64,000 nt of DNA from Lachnospiraceae bacterium (GTDB lineage Bacteria > Bacillota > Clostridia > Lachnospirales > Lachnospiraceae): NCBI GenBank assembly GCA_910575555.1, contig CAJTFX010000018.1, forward strand, positions 1-64,000, read 5' to 3'. The notes beneath the pieces are model-generated. The model was not told the origin of the DNA, did no database searches, and worked only from the letters and a program-made list of their open reading frames with translations. The first letter of the stretch is position 1; each line of letters opens with the position of its first letter. The position numbers were made by a program, and so were the translations under genes. Below, in pieces: positions 8,205-16,496 of this stretch.

Positions 8205-9648
8205 AAGGCGGCTATCTGTCAAGATTTTTATAATTACGTTTCTCTTACTGGGGGCAGCTTGTTGCGGAACATATTTCTTTATATCAAAGCTACTGCCTAC
8301 GACATATTCAAATTTTATAAACTCGGCTACGGAGAAAGCCGCCATGCACCTTGCCGAGCAAATGACGGATTTTGATAATATAGACGATTGTGAAAATGAA
8401 TTGACAGATTTTTCAGCGAAAACAAATGCTACTTTTTGGATTGAGGACAGCAACGGTTACATTATCTATCCAAATGAAGCATCAACGGAAACATCTACCG
8501 TTTCGGCAGACCAAACAGTTACATTTGATGAAGATGCGTCGTTCATAGATATGCAACCGTCCGGGACAACTACGACGAACTTTTATCCGATTACTCTAAA
8601 AAACGGTACTACTTATACATTGGCAGTTCAAACGGATTTGTTCGTTGTACAGCAGGCAACAAAAGTATTGCTGTCCATACTTCCGTATGTCATCTTAATG
8701 GTTTTTCTGCTAGCGCTCCTTTGTGCATGGCTCTATACATGGTACATTACTCGACCTATTGTGCAACTGAGCAGGATTTCAAAACAAATGGCGGAACTGA
8801 ATTTTTCCGGTCAATGTAATACTGCGCGAGAAGATGAATTGGGCTGTTTGGCGCAAAATCTAAATTCGTTGTCGGCTTCGCTCTCTACTGCATTGAACGA
8901 CCTTCAAACTGCAAACCGGCAGCTCAAAACAGATATTGAAAGGGAACAAGCATTAGAGCAACAACGGGTAGAATTTTTCTCGGCAGCATCCCACGAACTG
9001 AAAACACCGCTGACTATTTTGAAAGGCCATTTGGCGGGGATGCTGAACGGAGTCAGCGGCTATGAGAACCACACAGAGTACATGGAGCGTTCCATTGCGG
9101 TTGTTGACAGGATGGAAAAGTTGGTAAAAGAGTTGTTATATGTTTCTAAAGCGGATGGAACTCAAAAATGCGAATATAAAACCGTTGACATTGCGGAAGT
9201 ATTTCGGGTACAAATTGCTACAGTAACAGATTTATTGGAAAAAAAGAAACAGAGCCTTGAAGCAAATATTCCTGACCGACTTTACTGTGAAGTGGAACAA
9301 GTGCAGATGGAACGGGCAATTCAAAACATATTGGTAAACGCAATTCGGTATTCTCCAAGTGGCGAATTGATTCGTATTTCTTTGTCTGAAATATACGGTA
9401 CGATTCGTGGTGAAATTGAAAATACAGGTGTCCATGTGTCTGATGATGCTATCCCACATTTGTTTGAAGCTTTCTACCGGGCGGACGCATCTCGTAACCG
9501 CAATACAGGAGGAACTGGATTAGGGCTTTATATTGTTCGTAAAATCATGGAAATGCACCATGCAAAGTATGGTATCTCAAATACAAGCAATGGTGTACTG
9601 TTTTGGTTTGATTTGCCATGCAAGCAGCCGATAGACAACTTCATCTAA
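8188..9648 (+). CDS. Sensor histidine kinase
   Basis: This is a 486-residue membrane kinase that would phosphorylate the upstream regulator. It has TM1 at about 11-32, an extracytoplasmic sensor region of about 125 residues, TM2 at about 160-185, then HAMP. The HisKA box is FSAASHELKTPLT with H269, followed by the N box NILVNAIRYSP and the G boxes GTGLGLYIV. The start is a TTG overlapping the regulator gene by 17 bases, with GAGGGGTGGG as ribosome site. The ligand is unknown; the sensor domain shows no named motif. Confidence 0.92.
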   Translation: MIKCIKRRLSVKIFIITFLLLGAACCGTYFFISKLLPTTYSNFINSATEKAAMHLAEQMTDFDNIDDCENELTDFSAKTNATFWIEDSNGYIIYPNEASTETSTVSADQTVTFDEDASFIDMQPSGTTTTNFYPITLKNGTTYTLAVQTDLFVVQQATKVLLSILPYVILMVFLLALLCAWLYTWYITRPIVQLSRISKQMAELNFSGQCNTAREDELGCLAQNLNSLSASLSTALNDLQTANRQLKTDIEREQALEQQRVEFFSAASHELKTPLTILKGHLAGMLNGVSGYENHTEYMERSIAVVDRMEKLVKELLYVSKADGTQKCEYKTVDIAEVFRVQIATVTDLLEKKKQSLEANIPDRLYCEVEQVQMERAIQNILVNAIRYSPSGELIRISLSEIYGTIRGEIENTGVHVSDDAIPHLFEAFYRADASRNRNTGGTGLGLYIVRKIMEMHHAKYGISNTSNGVLFWFDLPCKQPIDNFI

Positions 9649-9690
9649 AATCCATAATTCATGCAAACTATATCCAAGTTGCATTGTTAT

Positions 9691-9725
9691 ATTATAGCTG
9701 TCCTCAAGGGCAGCTATAATTTTTA
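9691..9725 (+). terminator. Rho-independent terminator after the kinase gene
   Basis: ATTATAGCTGTCC (9691-9703) pairs with GGGCAGCTATAAT (9708-9720) around a TCAA loop, and TTTT follows. It partly separates the two-component pair from the secreted-protein gene, which would need readthrough or its own promoter. Confidence 0.75.
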
Positions 9726-9743
9726 GAAAGCGAGGTCTTATTT

Positions 9744-10385
9744 ATGAAGAACAAAAAAATTTGGGCAGTAGGCTTGTGCGGAGCAATCTGTTTAAGTGTT
9801 GCAGGATTTACTTATGTAAGTGCATTGGCTTCGGACACGCCAAAGGTTTCGACATCCGAAACCGAAAATACATCCGGTGTAGATATTCTCTATCAGGATA
9901 CCGATGGTGGTCAAATCAGCACTGACGGTAAAAGCTGGATTGCCGAGGCAGATTACGAAAAGAACAATGTAGCACCGGATGTGCAGTGGTGGACAGCCGA
10001 CGAGTACGAGGCTTGGATGAACGAACAGAAAAAAGAAATGGAATCGTTGATTGGAACCGGAGATGGTTGGTATGATGGGCAAGGCGTATTCCATGAATTT
10101 ACGAAGGAAAGTGTGGATGCTATGATGACCAGCTATAAAGAAACTCTGGAAAGTATTAAAAATGGAGTATTGTATTCCAAAGATAGCGGTGATGGTGATA
10201 CCTATTCAATGATTCCACCTACCGATGATGTGGTTTCCGATTATAGCGTTGACATTACAACGGATAATGGTCAAAAGGTACACATTGGAAATTACTCAAC
10301 AGTTGAAGAATTGAACAAAGCAATTTCTGACGCTGTTAAAACTGGACAGCTCACCCAAGAAGAAGCGGACGCAGCTTTCAAGTAA
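9744..10385 (+). CDS. Secreted or lipid-free exported protein of unknown function
   Basis: The 213-residue product starts with a signal peptide (KNKK, then a hydrophobic run to about residue 28, possible cleavage after ALA). The mature part is acidic, rich in D, E, T and W (VQWWTADEYEAWMNEQ). It ends with a helical segment, TVEELNKAISDAVKTGQ, a pattern of EF-hand-like or short helical repeats in exported Firmicute proteins. No catalytic motif is seen. It lies 95 bases after the kinase and may be the output or the sensor partner of that system. Confidence 0.75.
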   Translation: MKNKKIWAVGLCGAICLSVAGFTYVSALASDTPKVSTSETENTSGVDILYQDTDGGQISTDGKSWIAEADYEKNNVAPDVQWWTADEYEAWMNEQKKEMESLIGTGDGWYDGQGVFHEFTKESVDAMMTSYKETLESIKNGVLYSKDSGDGDTYSMIPPTDDVVSDYSVDITTDNGQKVHIGNYSTVEELNKAISDAVKTGQLTQEEADAAFK

Positions 10386-10459
10386 ATATACGAGGCTTGT
10401 CCTAAAGCAAGACAAGGAAGCTGCCACTCTCTGAGACACTGGGAGTGACAGCGTAATCA

Positions 10460-10696
10460 TCATAGATAAAATGAATCTTCTGCATCCACCCACATCTGCA
10501 TATTACCATCAAGATATAATCGTGCATATTCAAGCGATTCATCAATAGCAAGAGCATCTAATGCACAGTCCGATCCGGGTGTGGTTTTTAAATTCTTTTC
10601 TGCTTCCCAGCAGTCAATGCGTAGCATATAACCAGCGCCTGTATAAACATCAATGCTGTTTCGTTCTGGATTATATTCTGCAAATATTGTTCTCAT
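10460..10696 (-). CDS. DUF6061-like small protein
   Basis: This is a 78-residue protein with FAEYNPERNSIDVYTGAGY and a cysteine-tryptophan pair (DCWEAEKNL), resembling the DUF6061 family of Firmicute accessory regions. I chose the ATG at 10696 because AAGGAG lies inside the longer frame that starts at 10717. Function is unknown. It stands alone against the direction of its neighbours. A related FAEYNPER stretch occurs in the 107-residue protein at 36876-37199. Confidence 0.7.
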   Translation of the reverse strand: MRTIFAEYNPERNSIDVYTGAGYMLRIDCWEAEKNLKTTPGSDCALDALAIDESLEYARLYLDGNMQMWVDAEDSFYL

Positions 10697-11014
10697 CGTA
10701 TCATATCTCCTTATCATTCAATCAACCAGTAATTGTAAAAATTAAGAAGCATTTCAATCAGTTCACCATGTCTGTTTTATTTTGTGTTATAATGTGTTAT
10801 CAGATTTCCTTGCCCTTGTAATTTCCCTTATCAGAGTTCATAAACTTATATGGGACAATATAACACTAGGGAAAGTTTAAGGGAAAGCTCACCTACGACA
10901 AACTTAGTGTTTTCAAGGGTTTGTGAGAGATTTGATAACAAAATATAACAGTTATTAAATCTCTTAAAACAGGTGAAATCTCAATCGGAAGTTGAAAGAA
11001 AGGGAAATCTGGTT
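10697..11014. other. AT-rich gap without a gene
   Basis: No coding frame with a ribosome site is visible. The stretch has a degenerate dyad (TTTCCCTTA near 10820 and TTAAGGGAAA near 10876) like the one at 6743-6794. Both gaps may be related debris of the same element type. Confidence 0.35.
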
Positions 11015-11776
11015 ATGGACGATTGGTTTACAATAGATAGCATAGATAAAAAAACTTATGTTATTAGCGAATATCGGCACTGGGAGGAAACTCATTGCTA
11101 CTTGTTGAATGGAGATACCCAGAGTCTGTTGATTGATACAGGACTCGGTATTTTAAACATATACGATGAAGCGATTAAGTATACGGACAAGCCCATCACA
11201 GCGGTAGCAACACACATTCATTGAGACCACATTGGAGGTCATAAATATTTTCCTGATTACTACGCTCACGCTGCTGAATTAGATTGGCTAAACGGTAAAT
11301 TTCCCCTGTCGATGGAAACAATTCGGGAGATGGTAGTTGATCGCTGTGATTTACCAGACGGATTTGATGTCGGTTCTTATGAGTTTTTCCAGGGAACGCC
11401 GACAAGGATTGTAGCCGACCATGATATGATTGATCTTGGTGGACGGCAGATCGAGGTGCTACACACCCCTGGACACTCGCCAGGACACCTGTGTTTTTGG
11501 GAAAAAGAGACAGGATATCTTTTTACCGGCGATTTGGTATATAAAGATGTATTATTTGCCTACTATCCATCTACTGATCCGGAGGCATATCTCACCTCGT
11601 TGAAAAAGGTTGCGTCTTTGCCTGTTAAGAGAGTATTCCCCGCACATCATTCATTGGATATACAGCCGGAAATTTTAATCCGTATGCGAAAAGCATTTGA
11701 GGAACTTGAAGAAAATGGGAAACTTTGTCACGGCAGTGGCACATTTAATTATGGCGATTGGGGAGTTTGGTTATAA
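11015..11776 (+). pseudogene. Metallo-beta-lactamase-fold hydrolase with in-frame TGA in its metal motif
   Basis: The frame of 253 codons encodes an MBL-fold hydrolase: LIDTGLG, then THIH-stop-DHIGGH (the HxHxDH zinc motif), LHTPGHSPGHLCFW, FTGDLVYKD and FPAHH. The TGA at 11222-11224 (codon 70) stands exactly where a tryptophan (TGG) or similar residue is usual. The rest of the frame is intact to a normal C-terminus. The start ATG at 11015 follows AAGGGAA. The upstream part alone would lack the metal site, so the gene is dead unless the stop is read through. Confidence 0.8.
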
Positions 11777-11833
11777 AAATCCCAGTTTTATAGAATTGAA
11801 CAAATTGGAATTAAACTTCATAAATCGTATAGC

Positions 11834-11862
11834 TTGACATTTAAGTGTAATCGTAGTAGAAT
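11834..11862 (+). promoter_or_regulatory. Sigma70-type promoter of the mgtE leader
   Basis: TTGACA at 11834-11839 and TAGAAT at 11857-11862 are 17 bases apart. A second TATAAT lies at 11871-11876. Transcription would start just before the short leader reading frame. Confidence 0.65.
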
Positions 11863-11903
11863 AATTACGGTATAATGCCAAATAATAAATGTGAGGTGAG
11901 AAT

Positions 11904-11993
11904 ATGGACAGTAGTAGTTGCAGTTGTAACAAGATGAATATGGTATTCCTATATTTTCAGAGATCGTATGTCAACTTGCTGTCTGTGTTCTAA
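11904..11993 (+). CDS. 29-residue leader peptide upstream of mgtE
   Basis: An ATG at 11904 follows GAGGTGAG at a normal distance and opens a frame of 29 codons, MDSSSCSCNKMNMVFLYFQ and so on, ending TAA at 11993. It is serine- and cysteine-rich at the start. It lies between a good promoter and an attenuator-like hairpin, so its translation may control readthrough into mgtE. No homologue is recognised. Confidence 0.5.
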   Translation: MDSSSCSCNKMNMVFLYFQRSYVNLLSVF

Positions 11994-12018
11994 CTGCGTT
12001 TTTGAAAATATTTGAATG

Positions 12019-12096
12019 CCATTGTTTGCTTCAACACAACTCTACACAAACAGAAACAGGCTGTGTAGATGTTTTGTGACTAACAATGGTATTTTT
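12019..12096 (+). terminator. Attenuator-like hairpin upstream of mgtE
   Basis: CCATTGTT (12019-12026) pairs with AACAATGG (12082-12089). Inside, CACAA/TTGTG and CTACACA/TGTGTAG continue the stem. A T-rich tract (TATTTTT) follows at once, as in an intrinsic terminator. Its place between the leader peptide and mgtE suggests transcription attenuation. It does not match the M-box consensus that I know. Confidence 0.6.
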
Positions 12097-12166
12097 ATGC
12101 CCATTTTTAGCTATCAATGAATGTTTGCACGCCTGCTTACGAATTCGTGTAAAGGAGGCACTAACA

Positions 12167-13579
12167 ATGAACAAGAATATTTTCATTCCAGTAACCACAA
12201 ATGCATCAATTTCTGAGTTTGCTTCTGAAATCATCAGCATTATCCGAAGCAATCTGACTCCTGGGAAATTGCGAGAGGCGATCGGCGAATATCACGAAAA
12301 AGACATTGCCGCTACGCTTACCTCGCTTACCAAAGAGGAGTGTCAGCGTTTATTCCGCATTATGCAGCCGGAGAATATTGCTAATGTTCTGGAATATGCG
12401 GAACACAATGATTCTTATTTTGAATTATTAGGAATCAATCAAAAAACAGAAGTTCTTTCCTTTATGGAAACATCTTCAGCAGTAGAATTGCTCCAAAACC
12501 TTTCCAAAGAAAATCGGACAACTTTACTGGATCTGATGCGACCGGATATTCGGGCTGAAATTAAGTTAATCAGTTCTTTTGATGAAGATGAAATCGGCAG
12601 CAAAATGTCAACGAACTTTATTGCTGTATCGAACAACTCTACCGTAAAGGTAGCTATGTCGGAATTGATTTGTCAAGCAGCGGAAAATGACAATATTTCC
12701 ACTTTGTACGTGGTAGACGAAAACAAAACCTTTTGCGGTGCCATTGACTTAAAGGATTTAATCATTGCACGTGAAAACACACCGCTTTCTGACATTACGA
12801 CACTGTCCTACCCTTATTTGTATGCAAAAATGGAAATACAAGATTGTATTCCTTTCCTGCGTGATTACTCTGAAAACTCAATCCCTGTGTTGGATGACGA
12901 AAACAAACTGCTCGGCATTGTGACTTCACACGATTTTATTGAAATCCTTGGAGAAGAACTCAATGAGGATTATGTAAAATTGGGTGGTCTGCCTTCAGAG
13001 GAAGATTTAGCGGAGCCGATTTTTTTGAGTATCAAAAAAAGAATTCCTTGGTTGAGTATTTTATTGGTATTAGGATTAGGCGTTTCAGCAACAGTAGGAC
13101 TCTTTGAATCCATTGTTGCACAGATACCGATCATTATGTGTTTTCAATCTCTTATTTTGGGTATGGCAGGTAATGTAGGAACCCAGTCCTTAGCTGTTGC
13201 CATTCGTGTTTTGATGGATGTACAAATCGACCATAAACAGAAAGCTATGCTTGTATGGAAAGAAGTTCGTATCGGTTTTCTGAATGGCTTGATTTTGGGA
13301 GTATTATCCTTTGTTGCGATTGGTGGATACCTGTGTATAAAGGGAAATGCCCCATATTTCTCTTTTGCAGTTGCCGGTTGCCTTGGAATTGCAATGAACC
13401 TTGCAATGATGATATCCTCTTTATCGGGGACTGTTATTCCAATCTTCCTCAAAAAAATCGGTGTTGATCCTGCGGTTGCGTCTGGTCCGTTGATTACGAC
13501 TATCAATGACCTTGTTGCAGTTGTATCATACTATGGTTTGTCTTGGCTTATTTTACTGAACATTATGCATATAGCCTAA
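12167..13579 (+). CDS. mgtE: Magnesium transporter MgtE
   Basis: This is a 470-residue Mg2+ channel of the inner membrane. It has the cytoplasmic N domain (about 30-130), two CBS domains (about 135-260; STLYVVDENKTFCGAI and SIPVLDDENKLLGIV), the plug helix, and five membrane helices in the last 180 residues with the conserved GNVGTQS. The length suits the family. I chose the ATG at 12167 behind AAAGGAGG; a longer frame from 12086 lacks a ribosome site. The leader peptide and attenuator upstream suggest control by Mg2+ or by translation state. Confidence 0.95.
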   Translation: MNKNIFIPVTTNASISEFASEIISIIRSNLTPGKLREAIGEYHEKDIAATLTSLTKEECQRLFRIMQPENIANVLEYAEHNDSYFELLGINQKTEVLSFMETSSAVELLQNLSKENRTTLLDLMRPDIRAEIKLISSFDEDEIGSKMSTNFIAVSNNSTVKVAMSELICQAAENDNISTLYVVDENKTFCGAIDLKDLIIARENTPLSDITTLSYPYLYAKMEIQDCIPFLRDYSENSIPVLDDENKLLGIVTSHDFIEILGEELNEDYVKLGGLPSEEDLAEPIFLSIKKRIPWLSILLVLGLGVSATVGLFESIVAQIPIIMCFQSLILGMAGNVGTQSLAVAIRVLMDVQIDHKQKAMLVWKEVRIGFLNGLILGVLSFVAIGGYLCIKGNAPYFSFAVAGCLGIAMNLAMMISSLSGTVIPIFLKKIGVDPAVASGPLITTINDLVAVVSYYGLSWLILLNIMHIA

Positions 13580-13632
13580 GCAACATTGAATGGTGTTCCA
13601 TAAGAAACTAAAAATATCAATAGCAAAACACG

Positions 13633-13690
13633 AAATATCGTCCATGGTCTTGATGAACAGTGCAAGCACTGCCATTGACGGTATTTCTTT
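13633..13690 (+). terminator. Imperfect hairpin with T-rich tail after mgtE
   Basis: AAATATCGTCCATGG pairs imperfectly with CCATTGACGGTATTT (ending 13686), with AGTGC/GCACT inside the loop. A T-rich stretch follows. It probably ends the mgtE transcript. Confidence 0.55.
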
Positions 13691-13732
13691 ATTTTGTTTT
13701 TAATCAATCAAGGGTGGTAAGCCCCAAATTGG

Positions 13733-13954
13733 CTTACCGGTTTACTTGTTCCAATGGGCGGAGATTTTGACTTTATGGATGAACATTCCCATCACGCTGC
13801 AAGCGGACTGACAGAGGAAGAATCAAGAAACCGGGATGTTCTAAGGCATATCATGGAAAGCAGCGGATTTGAAGCCTACTGTAACGAGTGGTGGCATTAT
13901 GTTCTGGCAGATGAACCGTACCCAAATACATATATCAATTTTAGCATTTCATGA
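13733..13954 (+). pseudogene. VanX-like D-Ala-D-Ala dipeptidase, C-terminal fragment
   Basis: About 70 codons read LVPMGGDFDFMDEHSHHAA, RNRDVLRHIMESSGF and EWWHYVLADEPYPNTY, the C-terminal part of VanX-type dipeptidases. The EWWH motif, which supplies the catalytic Glu and one zinc ligand, is kept. The upstream SxHxxGxAxD region with the other ligands is absent. There is no start codon with a ribosome site. It is a remnant; together with the VanR-like fragment at 5864 it hints at a lost glycopeptide-resistance-like or peptidoglycan-recycling cluster. Confidence 0.75.
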
Positions 13955-13993
13955 CTAACTGAACTGGTATACTGATGATATTCGTCATTTCCA

Positions 13994-14033
13994 AACGAAA
14001 AGCGGAGAGTGATTTCCTCTCCGCTTTTCGTTT
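13994..14033. terminator. Strong bidirectional terminator
   Basis: AACGAAAAGCGGAGAG (13994-14009) and CTCTCCGCTTTTCGTT (14017-14032) form a 16-bp stem with A and T runs at its base. It closes the minus-strand DUF6440/ABC region and anything arriving from the left. Confidence 0.8.
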
Positions 14034-14041
14034 CAATTACT

Positions 14042-14209
14042 TTATTTTGTCACGAGGGGCTTTCCGTCTTTGTCAACTAATGGGCAAATGCCCCCGCCCG
14101 TTCCAAACTTTGCGACAAGGTAATTAACGCCGGTTTCTCTATCTACTACCACATAAAAGCCCTTAACGCTTCCCTCGGTTTCTGTAATTTCAAATCTCTT
14201 GCCTTCCAT
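14042..14209 (-). CDS. DUF6440-like small protein
   Basis: This 55-residue protein reads MEGKRFEITETEGSVKGFY, then VDRETGVNYLVAKFG and PLVDKDGKPLV, a pattern of the DUF6440 family in Firmicutes. GAGGAGGTG lies at a good distance before the ATG. It is 27 bases downstream of the ABC permease gene and probably co-transcribed with it. Function is unknown; the fold is expected to be a small beta-rich domain. Confidence 0.75.
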   Translation of the reverse strand: MEGKRFEITETEGSVKGFYVVVDRETGVNYLVAKFGTGGGICPLVDKDGKPLVTK

Positions 14210-14236
14210 AAAAGACACCTCCTCTATAGGTTAAAA

Positions 14237-14884
14237 TCAAAATTCCTGTCTTGTAAAGATATGATAACTGATTTGGTACATTACATAGCACCACGCCAAT
14301 GCAAGGAGCGGAGAACAGCACAGCAGGATAAAAACAAGCTGGTCTGTCAATTCAACGCCCAGTATGGCAAGAAGCTGGTATATCCCAAAACAAATCCCTG
14401 CCGGAATGAGAAATGATACTAATAGCAGCACACGGCCTTTTTCGGCCCCGAATTTGAACACAAGGGGGATTGACATACTTCCAAAGATCAGGGAGATCAC
14501 CCATGCTGCCAAAGCCAAAAATAACAGCTCCCCAATTCCCGCCAAGTCAAAAGTGATTTTTCTCATAGCAAATCCACCGATGGAACCAATCACCAGACCA
14601 AACAGGCTGCCGACAGCACAAAAGATTGTTAATACAACAAATTTTCCGACCACTAACTCCTTCTTTGAAACGGGCATTATCATGGCATATCGTGTCCATT
14701 TGGAATTGTTATCAAAAGAAAAGGTTGTTACGATCATCATGCTGCATAAAATTGCACATACAAATATATATCCCTCTACGCCGGAAAATGGGATAAGCGC
14801 AATTGCAAAAACCACGAGAATGAACAGCATGGATTTCGCATTGTGGCCGATATTGAATAAATCTTTTAAAATAAGGCTTTTCAT
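14237..14884 (-). CDS. ABC-2 type transporter permease
   Basis: This is a 215-residue membrane protein with about six hydrophobic segments and a FDNNSKWTRYAMIMPVSKK stretch typical of the ABC-2 permeases that accompany YtrB-type ATPases. It starts 4 bases inside the ATPase gene (ATGA-type overlap), so the two are coupled. With the ATPase it would form a small-molecule or peptide exporter at the membrane. The substrate is unknown. Confidence 0.88.
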   Translation of the reverse strand: MKSLILKDLFNIGHNAKSMLFILVVFAIALIPFSGVEGYIFVCAILCSMMIVTTFSFDNNSKWTRYAMIMPVSKKELVVGKFVVLTIFCAVGSLFGLVIGSIGGFAMRKITFDLAGIGELLFLALAAWVISLIFGSMSIPLVFKFGAEKGRVLLLVSFLIPAGICFGIYQLLAILGVELTDQLVFILLCCSPLLALAWCYVMYQISYHIFTRQEF

Positions 14885-15741
14885 CTGGCTTGCTCTCCTT
14901 TCACATACAGCAGCAGAATATCGTCGATTGTTGCGTCGTCTACTACTGCATTTTTATATTTTCTTCTGACTTTTTCTTTATCCGCTACAAGCACATTCCA
15001 TTGATAATCATCTTTTCGGTATGCCAAAATTTCTTCTTTATCGAGCTGATCGAACATTGCAGCTCCACAACGGAAAATACCATAGTGGTAACGAAGTTCA
15101 TCTTTTGTTTTACAAAAAAGCACTTTACCCTGATGGATAAAAGTAATGTAATCCGCAACCTTCTCTAAATCGGTCGTGATATGGGACGACATCAAAATGG
15201 AGTGGTTTTCATCCTGCACAAAATCAAGAAATACGTCAAGAATATCATCCCGCATCACGGGGTCAAGACCGCTGGTAGCTTCATCTAAAATCAGCAGCTT
15301 TGGCTTATGGGAAAGCGCAACGGCTATACACAATTTCATTTTCATTCCTTTGGAGAGTGTTTTAATCTCTTTATCTGGTGGAAGCTGAAAGCGATTCAGA
15401 AAATCCTGATATAAATATTCGTCCCACTGTTTATAGGCGGCACTTGAGATTTTTCCGACTTTGGCAGGAGTCAAAGTATCATAAAAATTAATGCCGTCGA
15501 ACACAACGCCTATATCCTCTTTAAGCTGCCTAGATGAGGATAATTCCTGTCCCCAAAAAGTAACTGTACCATCGTCTTTATGGATAAGGTCAAGAATTGC
15601 ATTGATCGTTGTACTTTTTCCGGCTCCATTTTCGCCAATAAGCCCCATGATAGTTCCTTTGGGAACAGAGAACGAAACATGGTCTAACATAAAACCGGCG
15701 TACTGTTTTGTCAGATTTTCAACCTGTAAAATAGCGTCCAT
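14881..15741 (-). CDS. ABC transporter ATP-binding protein
   Basis: This is a 286-residue ATPase with Walker A GENGAGKST, signature LSKGMKMKL, Walker B LLILDEATSGLDP and the switch His in MSSHIT. I chose the ATG at 15741 behind AGGAGGA; a GTG two codons earlier falls in the spacer. It overlaps neither regulator nor start seriously: the regulator stop lies inside the ribosome site. It belongs to the YtrB-like group linked to GntR/YtrA repressors, often induced by cell-wall antibiotics. Confidence 0.92.
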   Translation of the reverse strand: MDAILQVENLTKQYAGFMLDHVSFSVPKGTIMGLIGENGAGKSTTINAILDLIHKDDGTVTFWGQELSSSRQLKEDIGVVFDGINFYDTLTPAKVGKISSAAYKQWDEYLYQDFLNRFQLPPDKEIKTLSKGMKMKLCIAVALSHKPKLLILDEATSGLDPVMRDDILDVFLDFVQDENHSILMSSHITTDLEKVADYITFIHQGKVLFCKTKDELRYHYGIFRCGAAMFDQLDKEEILAYRKDDYQWNVLVADKEKVRRKYKNAVVDDATIDDILLLYVKGEQAR

Positions 15742-15743
15742 AG

Positions 15744-16121
15744 TCACTCCTCCTCTTGATAAAAAAGCGATAAAAGTTCAATTAATTTTTCCAACGATAT
15801 TCCGCTTGTTCGTCCAATATCAGCAGCTTCCTGTAAATGTTCCTCTGCTAACCGTTGCTGTTCCTCTTGATAAAAGTCCTTATTCTGCGCTGATACAAAA
15901 CTTCCTCTGCCGACAGTTGTTTCAATGAATCCGTCCCTTTGTAAATCCTCATACGCTTTTTGAACGGTAATCACGCTTACATGGATAGATTTTGCCAACG
16001 CCCGCATAGAGGGAATAGGGTCGCCTGTTTGTAATTCTCCGCTCATAATCAGGGCTTTTATCTGTGAAGTTATCTGCTCATATATCGGCTTGCTCGTATT
16101 GCTGCTTATGATAATTTCCAC
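15744..16121 (-). CDS. GntR-family repressor, YtrA subfamily
   Basis: This is a 125-residue regulator: an N-terminal winged helix (PIYEQITSQIKALIMSGEL, PSMRALAKSIHVSVITVQKA, GFIETTVGRGSFV) and a short helical dimerisation tail, as in YtrA. I chose a GTG start at 16121 behind GGGAGGG; an upstream ATG lies inside the operator. It is the first gene of the exporter operon and probably represses it through the dyad at 16145-16165. Confidence 0.88.
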   Translation of the reverse strand: MEIIISSNTSKPIYEQITSQIKALIMSGELQTGDPIPSMRALAKSIHVSVITVQKAYEDLQRDGFIETTVGRGSFVSAQNKDFYQEEQQRLAEEHLQEAADIGRTSGISLEKLIELLSLFYQEEE

Positions 16122-16144
16122 AATGTCCCTCCCGTGTCCATTAA

Positions 16145-16193
16145 TGTACTTATCGTACAAGTACATTATATTCATTTAAAACGGGTTTGTCAA
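16145..16193 (-). promoter_or_regulatory. Promoter and dyad operator of the YtrA-ABC operon
   Basis: On the minus strand TTGACA (16193-16188) and TATAAT (16170-16165) are 17 bases apart. Directly after the -10 lies the perfect inverted repeat TGTACTT-N7-AAGTACA (16145-16165). That position and form fit autorepression by the GntR protein encoded immediately downstream. Confidence 0.75.
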
Positions 16194-16322
16194 TAGGATG
16201 ATGAAAAGATTTACCGTATCTATGGCCATCAGGGTGGGGTAACAATTTACTGTGACCGGGTAAAGGGAGACCAAGCGGCAGAGGTAAATATCCTCATAGT
16301 TGTAGAGATACTGCATTTATAT

Positions 16323-16496
16323 AAAAATTCACAAAAAATAGGACAGGACAAATCAGGAAAGAAAACAGAATCCTCCCTGGTACAATTTACTCAGCAAAAG
16401 CGGATGAGATCTGCCGCATAGTCAGGTAAATTGTAAGGGAGGAGGGGCTGTGTATATTATAGAAGATAGTAAATCTCCTTACATCGTTGTCCGTGG
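16323..16496 (+). repeat. Direct repeat, copy 1 (flanks the exporter cassette)
   Basis: This stretch of about 175 bases recurs at 20891-21069 in the same orientation. The two are nearly identical apart from a short difference after AAAAATAGGA and a T/A change in TTTACTC versus TTTACAC. The repeats bound a cassette of about 4.4 kb. Each contains a long hairpin and the start of a short reading frame beginning VYIIEDSKSPYIVVRG. Confidence 0.9.
16371..16443 (+). promoter_or_regulatory. Long hairpin that pairs the ribosome site of a short frame
   Basis: TCCTCCCTGGTACAATTTAC (16371-16390) pairs with GTAAATTGTAAGGGAGGA (16426-16443). An inner CGG/CCG pair adds a second stem. The right arm contains the GGGAGGA that would serve the GTG at 16450, so folding would hide it. 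The same structure is in the second repeat copy (20944-21016). Confidence 0.6.

Noticed and set aside
11222-11270. Selenocysteine insertion element after the in-frame TGA
   Set aside because: Only a 4-bp stem is visible and no conserved apical loop; a TGG to TGA mutation is simpler.
11994-12166. M-box magnesium riboswitch before mgtE
   Set aside because: The sequence does not fit the M-box elements I remember; the visible signals are a leader peptide and terminator.
5864-13954. Working vancomycin-resistance operon
   Set aside because: There is no vanH, ligase or complete vanX, and the regulator is truncated.
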